Shown: positions 18,149 through 29,249, numbered from the stretch's first letter. The stretch: 64,000 nucleotides of DNA from Scylla paramamosain (GCF_035594125.1 NC_087168.1:11875650-11939649); one strand, 5' to 3'. Translations and numbers: made by a program. The notes: generated from the sequence alone by a model not told the origin.

Positions 18149-18314
18149 GTGGAGATGTGGGGTCCCCGTCTGGCTGGGCCGCATCCAGCAGGTCTGAGTT
18201 GCCAGTTGTGTATTTTCCTTGCAGTGTTACCAGGTCAGGCGAGGACAAGTTAGGTTTGGGGCAACTCAGAAATGCTGGACACAGCCCAGCCAGCCGGGGA
18301 CCCCACATCTCCAC
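18149..18314. mobile_element. hairpin MITE with TA flanks
   Basis: Arms GTGGAGATGTGGGGTCCCCG... and the complementary ...CGGGGACCCCACATCTCCAC pair for about 56 bases around a loop of about 55 bases. TA occurs immediately outside on both sides (18147-18148, 18315-18316). No coding capacity. Confidence 0.82.
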
Positions 18315-18316
18315 TA

Positions 18317-18835
18317 ATGCCTAAACCTCTTCGTCCCGTACATCTTGTATGAAGCGAAAAATACTTGGCATAACAATTACAAGAGGTGCAGACTATAGTG
18401 TGGATGAAGGATGGGGTACAATTGATGATAGTTTAAGGCTTCAGGTAAATATACGATTAAACTAAACCCTACTATCATGACATGATTGCTCTGCATTTAC
18501 CTAAGACCACTCCTAGCACACTGCAATACTGAACCACAGGGAAGCTACGACCCTTTGCAAAGAAGCACAGTAGTTCACGATAACATGAGAGTAATCAACA
18601 GGATATGATGGTGATTAGTCAGTGCAATACAGCTTATTATTTCAAGTTGCAAGCATGGACATACCCGAGCATATGAAACCTCAAACCTGAATATATACTT
18701 AACAACCTTTGTGAGGCTCGAGATCTTCCCCTTGAAACTGTGCCCGAGCGCTGTGCACCAGTCGCTGATGACTCACTGATCACGCTTTAACCACAACAAA
18801 CAGTGCACTACCCACCACCACGCAGCTAGAGAGCG
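18317..18835. other. intergenic, nothing recognised
   Basis: Unique-looking sequence. It could contain upstream non-coding exons of PAK, but I see no decisive signal. Confidence 0.4.
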
Positions 18836-19107
18836 CCAATATAAAATATATTCGGAGGGAAAAACTGTGTAATAGAAATTCTGGTAATAGCCATCCAAGG
18901 TTGCCCATGTTATCTTTCTTTTTTTTTTTATTATTGATTAACATTACAGAAAACGCCTCAGACAGATGCCCCGCCCTCCTTTCAAATTGCGTAGTGAGCG
19001 GCAGTGTTGCGACGGATGACAGTTGTTGCCAATACAAAATATATTCAGAGGGAAGACTGTGTAATAGAAATCCTGGTAATAGCCATCCAAGGTTGCCCAT
19101 GTTATTA

Positions 19108-19184
<77 letters not shown>

Positions 19185-19285
19185 TTTTTTTTTTTACATT
19201 ACAGAAAATGCCTCTGACGGATGCCCCGCTTTCCCTTCAAATTGCGTAGCGAGCGGCAGTGTTGCGACGGATGACAGGTGTTGCC
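18836..19285. repeat. two-copy tandem duplication (about 190-bp unit) with internal (ATT)n
   Basis: Unit 1 (about 18836-19028) and unit 2 (about 19029-19285) share AATAGCCATCCAAGGTTGCC, then a T/ATT-rich spacer, then CATTACAGAAAA, TGCCCCGC and GCGGCAGTGTTGCGACGGAT in the same order. Only unit 2 carries the long (ATT)n at 19102-19181. Confidence 0.92.
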
Positions 19286-19289
19286 CACC

Positions 19290-19950
19290 GGCTATGCTTT
19301 CCCCTGACTAGTGATTCCACAGTTCAATAGGATTTTGTAGCAGAATACAACAAAAGAGGAGACTAATTGTGGCGGACCACTAGGGTCTATTTAATTTATA
19401 CAGCTAATCTTTTCAAGTCTTCAGCCATGTTATTGTGGACAGCAGTAAACAGATATGTTCATCAACACAGTTTTGTTTGTAAACATTGGATTTTAAGTGT
19501 GCGCAGTTCGCGGGCGGACAGCCGCGTGGGCGCGTACAAGAGGACAGCTAAAGCGTTTTCATTAGTGTCACCGACAGGTCAAAAGGCGTTTTCAGTTGTG
19601 TCACCGACAAGTCAAACACTTTGCTCGCAAAGCAAACGGAAGCATACATGCCCAACAGAATGTTTGCCTTTCCAGGTCCAAAATGCAAACAACCAATCAG
19701 CGAGTAGTAGAACATCAGAACATCATTTAATACTTCTTCCTGCATCTTACGGAATTACTACCTAAAGAGTGTTGTACACGACAGTTTTCCCAGATGTTGT
19801 GGCGCCTGTCGTCTGGCAGCGGGTGCTGTGAATCGTGGTCAGTAGAAAATCAAACACTGTATGCTGTGCTGACCACTACCGAAAACGGATCTACTAGGAA
19901 CACAACATTATGCTGCCAATATCATGGTTGAAGACTTGGTTAAAAGATTA
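19290..19950. other. intergenic, short tandem copy at 19553-19620
   Basis: A 33-34 bp unit (GCGTTTTCA-T-GTGTCACCGACA) is repeated twice in tandem at about 19553-19620. The open frame at 19367-19765 on the plus strand has no recognisable domain and spans this repeat; I do not call it a gene. Confidence 0.5.
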
Positions 19951-20049
19951 ACCGGTAAATATTAAGAAGAGGCACGTGGCCCTATTTCCTGTTTTTTTTT
20001 TTTTGGGGGGGGGGTTGGGGGGCTTCTAATCCTCCTGCAATGTTGGGGA
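19951..20049 (+). repeat. left outer inverted repeat of the nested complex
   Basis: CGGTAAATATTAAGA, GGCACG and GCCCTATTTC, a T run and CAATGTTGGG recur in the same order on the complementary strand at about 27900-27975. This bounds an 8-kb block containing a Harbinger-like element and a gypsy element. Confidence 0.75.
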
Positions 20050-20340
20050 GGGGACGTATTCATAAAGCGATCCTAGCGAGTCTTAACTATGAAACATGTC
20101 ATAGGTAGGTAAAAGGACACATACTTGTCATAAACTGCGCGCGTCTGTCATAAATCCGCGCAGGATACTATTAAGATTGGGTCCAGTCCACCTTATCCTC
20201 TAGCAGCTTATGACCAAAGAGTTTTAATAACAGGAGACTCCTGCCCTTGCCGTCCCTGTCCAGACAAGTGAAGCCAGTGGGCGGAGCTTATGATCAGTAG
20301 ATACACCCAAAACATTGCAATCTTCGTGTTGAGCTATAGG
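20050..20340 (+). mobile_element. left part of a Harbinger-like DNA transposon
   Basis: Begins TATTCATAAAG, with further TCATAA/TCATAGG motifs; the complementary right end lies at about 27545-27645 (TTCATAAAG on the minus strand). The transposase remnant is on the far side of the gypsy insertion at 27075-27350. Confidence 0.55.
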
Positions 20341-20628
20341 AATTTACCACTTTTTTTTCATACTAGACGAAAAATAAGAAAGAATTGATGGTTTGAGTAA
20401 TGAATATGTTATGTAGACCTGTTATCAATGGCAGTTATGTCAAATAACCACATCGAAAAAAATACACCAGACATTCCCAGGAGAAATGGTAGTAAAAAGA
20501 TTGTTTTATTATTATTATTATTTATTGCATGATAAGGCACAAACAGTAAAACAAAAATTCAATGAGTAAATGCCTTTTAAGTGTTTGATATCACACATAA
20601 TTTTAAATAAGTGTTCTTCAGCCTAATA

Positions 20629-20732
<104 letters not shown>

Positions 20733-20845
20733 AAATTTCATATAAAGTCAATAAGCAATAAGCAAATCCATAATTATTCTATTTGAGATCAGTCTGGGTA
20801 AGTGACACTCTACCAAGAAAAATCAACCTTCATGCCATCTTTCAC

Positions 20846-20848
<3 letters not shown>

Positions 20849-20920
<72 letters not shown>

Positions 20921-20936
20921 TCGTATATATATATAT
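20849..20936. repeat. (TA)n used as gypsy insertion site
   Basis: An interrupted TA run that ends exactly where the 5' LTR starts (20937). ATATA resumes right after the 3' LTR at 26816. Confidence 0.95.
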
Positions 20937-21341
20937 TGTTACACCAGGGGTATGGGTGCGGGTGGCAGCACTGTTAGAGGTGGCAGCACTGGGAGAGGCG
21001 GAAAGGCAGAGAGAGAGCGGAGACCCGTGGCCCGAGAGGAAGCCATCGTGTGCCTGCCTGCTTTGAAAGTGTTTCCCTGCCTGTTGAGTGCCCTGTTGAG
21101 TGCCTGTCATGCTGTGGGAGACTTGTGGTGCCCCTGTGAACTTATAAAACAGTGTACTTGCAGAGGATTTGTCAATAAACCTAGGAAATAGTGCCGTGTT
21201 TTCCCTTCTGCCCTGGCCTCATGTGTGTGTGCCTTGTCTTGGCGTTCAAAGTGTGACTTATTTGAGGCTCTGCTGCTCTAGTTTCTCGACCTGTGTCTGT
21301 GTGGATAACACGCCTGCCTGGAGTGAAGAGTGGGCGCAACA
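20937..21341 (+). repeat. 5' LTR of the gypsy element (405 bp)
   Basis: Starts TGTTACACCAG and ends GGGCGCAACA (TG...CA). It contains a TATAAA-like box near 21144 and AATAAA near 21175. It is about 25 bp longer than the 3' LTR through two short internal duplications (GTGGCAGCACTG and GTTGAGTGCC). Confidence 0.95.
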
Positions 21342-21375
21342 AGTGGTGTCATAGAGTGGGATCTGGGGAACAGTG
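21342..21375 (+). promoter_or_regulatory. probable primer-binding site region of the gypsy element
   Basis: The sequence right after the 5' LTR (AGTGGTGTCATAGAGTGGG) is where the tRNA primer site must be. I cannot assign the tRNA with confidence. Confidence 0.5.
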
Positions 21376-21399
21376 AGCAGTGGGAGATGGTGAGTCATC

Positions 21400-21954
21400 A
21401 TGAAGTCACAAGATGGCCGCCTTGACGGGGCAGAGGGCGGCTCGAGTGAAGTTAAACCAGGCCAGATGAACTTGATTGCTGTCATGCTGGCTGGTATGAG
21501 GCAGGAAATGGCAGTGGACCATGAGGCACAGGCTCAGAGGGCACGTGAGCAGGCTGAAAGGACCGATCAGCTGGCACATGAGCAGGCTGAAAGGACCGAT
21601 CAGCTGGCACTTGAGCAGGCTCAACAGCCGGACAACCAGGTCCACCATCTTGAGGATGTGCTACAGAGCAGCCTCGTGTCCTTGAAGGCAGAAACACAGC
21701 AGTACACCGACCAAGCTTGCGACAGTGTCAGGAATGAACTGCTGGACAAGATGCAGACTCTGGAAGGTGAGGTTCAGGGCCTGAGGGAGGAGTTGAGGAC
21801 GGAGAAGCAGTGGCGCGAGCTGGCAAGAGCATGCGCTGAGGAACAGGTGGCCCCACATGTTCTGGTGGGAACCGCCCGGGTGGCGGACCTGCTGGGGGCA
21901 ATTGGCAAGAACCCTCAGCTCAGGGGCCTTGCAGCATCGTGTCAGAGCCGGTAG
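21400..21954 (+). pseudogene. gag: gypsy gag, N-terminal part
   Basis: 184 codons rich in Gln/Glu/Ala and predicted coiled coil. A 14-residue block ending TDQLA (near HEQAERTDQLA) repeats two to three times at about residues 45-75. It follows the LTR at the expected distance. No other domain is recognisable. The frame closes at 21954, after which gag continues in other frames. Confidence 0.75.
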
Positions 21955-22002
21955 CTGCTTCAGGGGGCTGGGGAGCCATCGGAACCCTTCCCTTGAGCCC
22001 GG

Positions 22003-22985
22003 TTGGTGGCAGGCTGGGACTCAGTCAACCCCCAGTTCTGCCGCCATCACCCCTTCTGTCTCCCTCCCCTGACCAACCTGCCAGCTGCCCGCACGAGTCA
22101 CATTCTCCACCCCTCAGTCCTTCAGCTTCCCGGCGTTTGGGGGAAACGCAAGCTGGCGGAGTACAACAGGAAGGTAGCCTGGGAGGCTTACATCACACAG
22201 TTCGAGATGCTAGCCTCTGCCCAGGGCTGAAGTGAGGCTGAGGAGCTTCAGTTGGCAACAGCGCTGCGAGGCCCCGCTATGGAGGTTTCGGGGCACCTGC
22301 CGCCAGCCCAATGTACCTGTTATGGAAGTGTGACAGAGGCCCTTCGGCGCTGCTTTGGGCACCACCACCAGGCCGAGGTGTACCAGGCTCACCTGAAGAA
22401 GAGGACTCGGGAGCAGGGTAAGACGCTGTCCCAGTTGGCGCAGGATGTGGAGGCGTTGGTAAGAAGATCGTATCCCACGGCCCCAGGAAGAAATGATTGT
22501 GGTGCTGGCCCGAGATTCCTTCATTGACGCCCTAGACGACCAGCAGCTGCAAATCTACGTCAATCAGGCATACCCTGGGGACCTGCAGGTGGCGCTGGTG
22601 AGGGCCTTGGAATTTCAGGCCTTCCTGAAGACGACCAGCGGCCAAGGGGTGTCCGCCCAACCCCACCGTTACCTTCGAGGCCGAAAGGTGAAGGTGGAGA
22701 AGAAGCCACCGTTGAGGAAGTCGGGCCCAGACGGTTTTCATGGCTTATGTTGGGGCTGTAGCGAGAAGGGCCACAGATGCAGTTGGTGCCTGAGGGAACG
22801 AAGGACGCGTCCTCTCAACTGGCTGGGTTCTGATGCCTTTCAGCCTTGCTGCAAGGACTGTGGCAAGTCTGCCACCGCTCCAGTGCCTGCCCCAAGCCAA
22901 AGGAAGTGGTGCAGGCGGGAAACTCGGACAGGCTGGAGAAGGAGGCTGAACCCCGCCTGGTGTAAGCTGCTGCCAGACAACCAGC
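22003..22985 (+). pseudogene. gag: gypsy gag, capsid and zinc-knuckle part, frameshifted
   Basis: Three overlapping reading pieces make up the rest of gag: YNRKVAWEAYITQFEM (capsid start), AEVYQAHLKKRTREQG and LSQLAQDVEALVRR (capsid), and a zinc knuckle CWGCSEKGHRCSWC matching C-x2-C-x4-H-x4-C near 22750-22790. A stop at about 22228 and two frame changes show decay. Confidence 0.8.
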
Positions 22986-23675
22986 GTGATGCAGGTGGAG
23001 GGCTCAGTGGATAGGAACCCATGCCGCCTGACAGTGGACACCGGGGCTGAGAAGACTTTGGTGCGGCCTGACATGCTGGCTGCCACTCAAGTCCCAGACA
23101 CGCCACAGAAGCTGTGTGGCATGACGGGGTACTGTGTGCAGCTCAAGGACCCAGTAGATGTTTATATCGGCGTGGGCAGCGCTGTGGAACGGCTGCCGGT
23201 GTACGTCGCCAACTTGGACGAACCATATCTGCTGGGACTTGACTACTTGACACAGAGCAAGGCTTGTGTCGACCTTGGACGGAAACTGGTGAGGGTACAT
23301 GGCCAAGAAGTGCCCTTGCTTCCAGAGGTAGGCTGTGTGGAGGTAGTTGTGGCTGAGAGAGTGCACCTTGCCTCTAGGACGGAGGCCAGAGTCCGGTGTC
23401 GACTGTCCAGAGCGATACGTGGATCAGAAGGCATGGTGGAGCCCACAGAAAACCTGCAACTGGCTGATGGCGTGGCAGTCGGGTGGAGCCTCATTCAAGC
23501 GAGGGAGAAATTAGTTATGGTGTTGGTAGCTAACCTCTCCGATGAGGTTTGGAAGGTGCCCACTGGGGCCAAGCTGGGCACTTGTGAGGAAGTGGAACGC
23601 CCTGAGACGTCGGGGAGCACAGAGGTGGCTGCTGTGAGGCCGCTGCCCAACTTCCTGGAGGATTTGGCTCACTAG
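22986..23675 (+). pseudogene. gypsy protease
   Basis: A retropepsin-type aspartic protease: the active-site triad reads VDTGA (near 23035), with a later LLGLDYL block. It cleaves the polyprotein in intact elements. It is in the same frame as the RT that follows, separated by an in-frame TAG at 23673. Confidence 0.88.
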
Positions 23676-23690
23676 AGTGCCGCTAACCTG

Positions 23691-24720
23691 ATGGAGGTGC
23701 AGACAGAGAAGGTGCGCCACACCCTGGCTCAGTACATGGACGTCTTTAGCAGGGGTGACATGGGCCTGAGCCACATGAGGTTGGTGAAGCACAGCATCAA
23801 CATAGGAAGTAGTGCACCCAGCAAGAGCCCGCCCCAACGTATCGCACCAGCCAGGCAAGAGGAGATGCAGCGCACCATCAACAAGCTGGCAATGCAGGGG
23901 GTGATTGAGCAGTCGGACAGTCCTTGGTCATCAGCGGTAGTCCTGGTTAAGAAGAAGGATGGCACGCAGCGCTTCTGTGTGAACTGCCGGACGCTGAATG
24001 ATGTGACTACCAAGAACTCTTACCCCCTGCCGAGGATTGATGACAAGCTCAACGCGTTGGTGGGGGCCAGATGATTCTCCACACTCGACCTGAAGTCAGG
24101 TTACCACCAGGTGGAGATGGCAGAAGAGGACAAGCCCAAGACTGCTTTCTCCTTCGGTCAGGGCTTTAGGCAGTTCAACGTCATGCCCTTCGGTCTCTGC
24201 AATGCCCCTAGTTTCGAGCATCTGATGGAAAGGGTGTTAGATGGCCTGCAGTGGAAGATGGCACTCATGTACATCAATGACGTCATCGTCTTTGGGAGCA
24301 CCCTCAATGAGGAGCTGGAGCGGCTGGAGGAGGTTCTGCAGCGGCTGAGGAAAGCCAACCTCAAGCTCAGCCCCAAGAAGTGCTCTCTCTTTCAGCACGA
24401 GGTGCCTTTCCTGGGGCATGTCGTCGGTTGGGATGGCGTGCACACTGACCCGGAGAAGGTGGCAGTGGTAGAGAAGTGGCCCGTCCCCACCAACGTGGCG
24501 GAAGTCAGGAGCTTCTTGGGCCTGTGCACGTAATACCGTCACTTTGTGCAGGACTTCACCAGCATGGCAGCCCCTCTCCACCGCCTCACCAGGAAAGGGG
24601 CGTGCTTCATGTGGGACGAAGCATGCCAGGCCACGTTTAATGGCCTGAAGAAGGCCCTGGTGGAGGCACCGGTCCTGCCGTACCCAGACCCGAAGCTCCC
24701 CTACCTGCTAGACACCGACC
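23691..24720 (+). pseudogene. pol: gypsy reverse transcriptase
   Basis: Contains [34 protein letters not shown] and FNVMPFGLCNAPS. The catalytic block reads YINDVIVFG, where Y-x-D-D is expected, so the first of the paired Asp residues is Asn: a probable inactivating change. In-frame stops at 24072 (TGA, where this family has Trp) and 24531 (TAA). The thumb part ends around DFTSMAAPLHRLT. Confidence 0.95.
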
Positions 24721-24739
24721 CCCAGTGCAGAGGGCATCG

Positions 24740-24990
24740 GGGCAGTCGTGTCACATGTGAAGGATGGGACGGAGCAGGTTGTGGCCTACTACAGTGCCAA
24801 GTTCAGTAGGCCTGAGCATAACTACTGTGTGACGAGGAAGGAACTGCTAGCAGTAGTGAAGAGTCTTGAGCACTTCCACCCTTACCTATACAGCACTGAG
24901 TTCACCATCCAGACTGACCACGCTGCCCTGCAGTGGTTGAAGACTGAAGGTGCCGGAGGGTCAGCTTGCGAGGTGGTTAGGGCACCTTGA
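24740..24990 (+). pseudogene. pol: gypsy RNase H
   Basis: Reads VVAYYSAKFSRPEHNYCVTRKELLAVV (an RNase H Glu block) and FTIQTDHAALQWL (catalytic Asp block). It is one frame off from the RT, with the first catalytic Asp block split at the shift near 24735. Confidence 0.92.
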
Positions 24991-25064
24991 GCAGTACAAC
25001 TACCGCATCATTCACCGCCCGGGTCGTGTCCACTGCAATGCTGACAGTCTGAGTTGATGTCCGT

Positions 25065-26105
25065 GTGAGGCTGGCTGCTCACACTGTGCCCGGAAGGACT
25101 CTGACCCCGTGTGCCTCTGCCTGCAGGTGCTGGCAAGCGCCGCAGAGGGGGACGACAAGTGACGTAAGGTACGGCATGAGGACTCTGACCTCACTCCCAT
25201 CATCCAGTGGGGTGCCCATGAAGCGGGTGTGTGTGGACATTGCCGTCCCGCTGCTTCTCATGTCACGGGGCAACCAGTACATCTGTGTGGTGATGGATTA
25301 TTTCACCAAGTGGCCCGAGGCATATGCACTCCCTAACCATGAGGCTGAGACAGTGACGGGTGTTCTAGTGGAAGAGTTCTTTACCTGTTTCAGCGTACCC
25401 GCAGAATTGCACTCTGATCAAGGCCATGAGTTTGAGTCCCAAGTGTTCCGTGAATGTTGTGAGCTGTTAGGAGTGCACAAGACCTGGACGACACCCCTCC
25501 ACCCACAGTCTGACAGGATTGTGGAGTGATTTAATTGGACCCTTGCACAACAGCTGGCCAAGTATTGCGAGGAAGACCAAGGAGATTGGGACGTCAAACT
25601 GCCCGCTATGCTGATGGCGTACAAGTCCGCTGTGCATGAGGCGATGGACTTCACACCAGCCCATCTCATGTTTGGCCGTGAGCTCAGGCTGCCAGTGGAC
25701 CTGGCCACAGGACGGCCTCCTGACGTGAGCTTGCCCACCGTCACCTCTGGATATGCAGTGGCACTGCAGGAACACCTGGTGAAGGTGCATCAACGGGCTC
25801 AAGGCAAGCTCAAGGTGGCATGTCAGGCCATAAAGGAGACATATGACTGCCGCATGAGGAACATGAGGTATGCTGTGGGTGACCGAGTGTAGGTGTATAA
25901 CCCCCGCCTGAAGCGAGGGCTCTCACTGAAGCTCCAAAGCCCCTGGGAGGGGCCATACACGGTGGAAACAGTCCTCTCTGACGTCACACGTATCGGATTC
26001 GCCAGGGATGGAAGCGACCGTCTGTTGTCCACATGGACCGGCTGTGGCATTACCACAGTCCGGGCCGTTATTGCTGGGGCCATGGCGGGGAAGATGAGGA
26101 CGTAA
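25065..26105 (+). pseudogene. pol: gypsy integrase
   Basis: The N-terminal zinc-binding region is degraded. The DDE core is visible: VCVDIAVPL, ELHSDQGHEFES, then HPQSDRIVE with a TGA at 25527 directly after the Glu, and DFTPAHLMFGRELRLP. A TAG at 25890 splits off the C-terminal piece, which continues with YNPRLKRG and ends near 26105. Both stops sit at codons usually Arg or Trp in the family. Confidence 0.93.
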
Positions 26106-26421
26106 GTCCCATCAGCAGCGGCGAGGATGTGGCAGGGGCTGCCCGAGACAGGAATGAGCGTGGAGCAGGCAGCGCAGCGAGTGACAGTGGTAACCTTGAC
26201 CCTGAACTTATGGCTAGAGATGTCCCCCTGGGTGGTGCTGCTGACTCGCCGCAGCCCACACCACCACCACAGCGACCTCGGCAGCAGAGGCATAGACCAG
26301 GGTGGATGAGAGACTTTTGTGATGTTCCTGAGGATTCATTTTCTTTGTGTATTTCATTTATTTATTTCCACTTATTTTCTTGTGTGTATGTGTGTCAGGG
26401 CAGCCGGGTCATCTGCCTTGT

Positions 26422-26435
26422 AGGGGGGAGGATAG
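26422..26435 (+). other. polypurine tract
   Basis: AGGGGGGAGGATAG ends immediately before the 3' LTR, the expected plus-strand primer position. Confidence 0.9.
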
Positions 26436-26815
26436 TGTTACACCAGGGATATGGGTGACGGTGGCAGCACTGGGACAGGCGGGAAGGCAGAGAGAGAGAG
26501 AGGAGACGTGTGGCCTGAGAGGAAGCTATCGTGTGCCTGCCTGCTTTGGAAGTGTTTTCCTGCCTGTTGAGTGCCTGTCATGCTGTGGGAGACTTGTGGT
26601 GCCCCTGTGAACTTGTAAAGCAGTGTACTTGCGGAGGATCTGTCAATAAACCTAGGAAATAGTGCCCGTGTTTTCCCTTGTGCCCTGGCCTCGTGTGTGT
26701 GTGTGCCCTGTCCCAGCGTTCAGAGTGTGACTTATTTGAGGCTCCGCTGCTCTAGTTTCTCGACCCGTGCCCGTGTGGATAACATGCCCACCCGGAGTGA
26801 GGGGTGGGCGCAACA
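26436..26815 (+). repeat. 3' LTR of the gypsy element (380 bp)
   Basis: Same ends as the 5' LTR (TGTTACACCAG...GGGCGCAACA), with scattered substitutions and without the two short duplications. AATAAA near 26645. Confidence 0.95.
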
Positions 26816-27660
26816 ATATATACATATTGTGGTCACAAATATGGTGGGAGGCCTGAAGCAATAGCAAAAAGCAGGAAATGAGGACCGGTACACCGGTGTT
26901 TCCCTATACTTTCAATGCTCAGCTGGTAATGTTTTGGGTGTAAGGGAGGATAGGTGCAACAGCAGACCAATAGCGCATTGGCTTCACATTCGTGACGTCA
27001 TACCGACTCCTCGCATTATACCTCCATGCTTATAACAGATCTTCCCCACAATACCTTCAGCTCTGGAATTATTCAGCCACACAGGACGTACTGAATGAAC
27101 TTAGCGACATGAAACTCATCAGAAGATAATGTTTAGTCCATACGGCTATTCTATTTGTTACCGATCTAATGAGGGGAGCCTAACAGAGTGATATAGAAAG
27201 GAGAAATCAGCTTACCCACAAAATTAAGGTGATTATAACGCTTAAATAACTTGCTGCTGGGAAAATGCACTTGTGCAGAAGTGATGGCCTTGGAGATTGT
27301 CGAGAGAGCTCTCCTTGCCACCAAACCATTTGAACATTGTGTTTGTTTACAATGAGGCGTTCCTACGAGATCACATTTACCGTATTTCAAAGATTGAATT
27401 ACTTTCTTACCCACTGTGTCTCATCCCAATGCATAAAACGAAAGAAATATTTATAAAAGCTATAAATTACTATTAAACGCCAGTTTTTGCTCCGTCTTTT
27501 TAGTATTTGAAATCAAGTAAGCGATACATATACCAGACGGAGACGTTTCGCTCATGTCATAACTTGTGATATACAACTTATGACAGATGTTCTAAGTTAT
27601 GATACGTATCTTCCTCAGCTATGGCACATGCCACAACTTTATGAAGAATAAATGGGAAGA
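26816..27660 (+). mobile_element. Harbinger-like transposon, right part with transposase remnant
   Basis: Between about 27075 and 27350 the plus strand reads, with three stops, ELSDMKLIRR, VTDLMRGA, KIKVIITLK and LAAGKMHLC, resembling the N-terminal part of PIF/Harbinger (HARBI1-type) transposases. The same roughly 445 bp occurs at 40715-41161. The right terminus with TTCATAAAG (minus strand) is near 27640. Confidence 0.65.
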
Positions 27661-27985
27661 ATAGATAGAAAGCTGCCTACTACTGCTGCGGCTCTATTTC
27701 ATATTGACCGGTTTAGTTGGGTTAGGTTTAGTTAGGTTAGGATGCTAGAAGCAAGAGCAGTATCAAGAACATGGCTGTCATCCCAATAATAAGAAAAGCA
27801 GCAGTAGTAGGCAGCTTTCTATTTATTTTTGGTGGTAAGAGGCGGAATTTGGCTCTATTTTGGCTTTTCCCACCCGAAAACCCCACTTTTCCACCAGGTC
27901 CCAACATTGTAGGGGGTAGGAGCCGAAAAAAAAAATAAGAAATAGGGCTGCGTGCCTCTTAACATTTACCGATTAGCCGAATATA
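27661..27985 (-). repeat. right outer inverted repeat and flank of the nested complex
   Basis: On the minus strand, CGGTAAATGTTAAGAGGCAC, GCCCTATTTC, a T run and ACAATGTTGGG match the left arm at 19951-20049. Inside it lies a sequence with a short direct repeat (AGCTGCCTACTACTGCTGC-type) at 27670-27690 and, inverted, at 27800-27820. Confidence 0.65.
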
Positions 27986-27999
27986 GGGATGAAATAGAC

Positions 28000-28176
28000 C
28001 CTATAAAATATACACAACAGTCAGGCTTTTGTTTGTAAACAAAGAGAGGACAGCTAAGTACAAGTGGACAGCTTCGAATACGTACGATTGACAGCGGTAC
28101 AACTGTGCGTGGTCCTGCAACAATGAAACGAACCCCCACCAGTAGGCAAGGGGTGTCTCACACCTTTGCGGGATTC

Positions 28177-28209
<33 letters not shown>

Positions 28210-28617
28210 AGGGAGGGCTTTACATGGGCAGTTGGGAATGGCTACGACTCTGACTTATCCAGTCATTCTCGTAACAGACAGGAAAACACATTTTTCCTTA
28301 CGTCCATAAACTACACAGCAGTATACAAGTCATCGTACAAAACGGTCATGACACACAGGCAAGCACAGAAGTCGACCAGGCACTCGCACCGTCATTCAGT
28401 TTCACGCGCAAACCCTATGAACAGCAACCCACAGTAGCAAGCACTCTCTACTCGCATTCCCTTCATACGTCTTGTCGCGTCGCAGTCTCTCTCTCTCTCT
28501 CTCTACAGTGCCACGGATTGCCTCAAACCTTGCCCTCCATATCATCACCTCTGCCAGGCGATACCTAACTACACCTATTCTAGCTTGCGAGACATAACTA
28601 CCGAGTCATGCTAACTA
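28000..28617. other. intergenic with (TG)n and (TC)n runs
   Basis: (TG)n at about 28179-28208 and (TC)n at 28483-28504. No supported gene. Confidence 0.6.
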
Positions 28618-28936
28618 TTAAAGGGAGATTTACATGGGGCAATTCTAGGTCGCTTGCAGCCTAGAATTGATCACCACAGCTTACAAGGCTTTATAGACCA
28701 GGAACGAGTCCACAATCAATTCTTCTTTTTCTTTTTCTTCAAGCACAGCAAAATCGCAACTATAGCAACCAGCTCGTCAGAGGACGACTCCATGCTGATT
28801 GTTTGTCTTGATGCAGTGGCTAGCGAACTAGCGGATGCTCTCGACAGTGTGAATGCTTTCAGTTGGAACTGCCGGCTACTCCGGGTGGCTGCAAGCAGCC
28901 GGGTGGAAAAACAGCCCCGTGTAAACCCGCCTTTAA
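28618..28936. mobile_element. small DNA transposon (319 bp) with about 25-bp inverted ends
   Basis: The left end TTAAAGGGAGATTTACATGG mirrors the right end CCCGTGTAAACCCGCCTTTAA. TA lies outside both ends. Internally a short open piece with NAFSWNCRLLRVAASSRVEK may be a relic of an element-encoded protein; the superfamily is not settled. Confidence 0.65.
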
Positions 28937-29194
28937 TACTGCTAATGGTAATTGCTTTTTTACACTATTTATACACATACTCACATAACTACAATTAGAC
29001 GATAAACTCGAGCTACAAAGGCATGGAGCCAGTACATGCCTTTTTTCCATTCAGCCTTCCACCTATTCTGATCCTTGGTGGTTTAACTTATCGGCATGTA
29101 AAAGCTTCCATGTGAAGCGCGAAGATTGACTTGAAGGAAGGCGATCAACTAGAATGATTCACACCTTTCAGCTACTTCCCTTTCCCCCCTCCCT

Positions 29195-29249
<55 letters not shown>

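Larger units (their letters stand above)
20937..26815 (+). mobile_element. Ty3/gypsy LTR retrotransposon, full structure, coding decayed
   Basis: Complete layout: 5' LTR, gag with zinc knuckle, protease, reverse transcriptase, RNase H, integrase, polypurine tract, 3' LTR. The order RT-RNase H-integrase identifies Ty3/gypsy. There is no env-like ORF. It is markedly GC-richer than the surrounding DNA. At least five in-frame stops and several frameshifts interrupt gag-pol. Flanking ATAT/TATAT suggests a 4-5 bp target duplication, but the TA repeat makes it ambiguous. Confidence 0.96.

Noticed and set aside
18780..19311. ORFs on both strands with internally repeated peptides
   Set aside because: The peptide repetition comes from the tandem DNA duplication and the (ATT)n; no recognisable domain.
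19367..19765. 132-codon plus-strand ORF
   Set aside because: Contains a short tandem DNA repeat, no domain, no splice or promoter context; insufficient to call a gene.
26105..26435. An env-like gene between integrase and the 3' LTR
   Set aside because: The interval is only about 330 bp, with no signal peptide or membrane segment; the ORFs at 26127 and 26347 are short and run into the LTR.
28654..28998. 114-codon plus-strand ORF as a host gene
   Set aside because: It spans the right end of the small DNA transposon at 28618-28936; at best a relic of an element protein.
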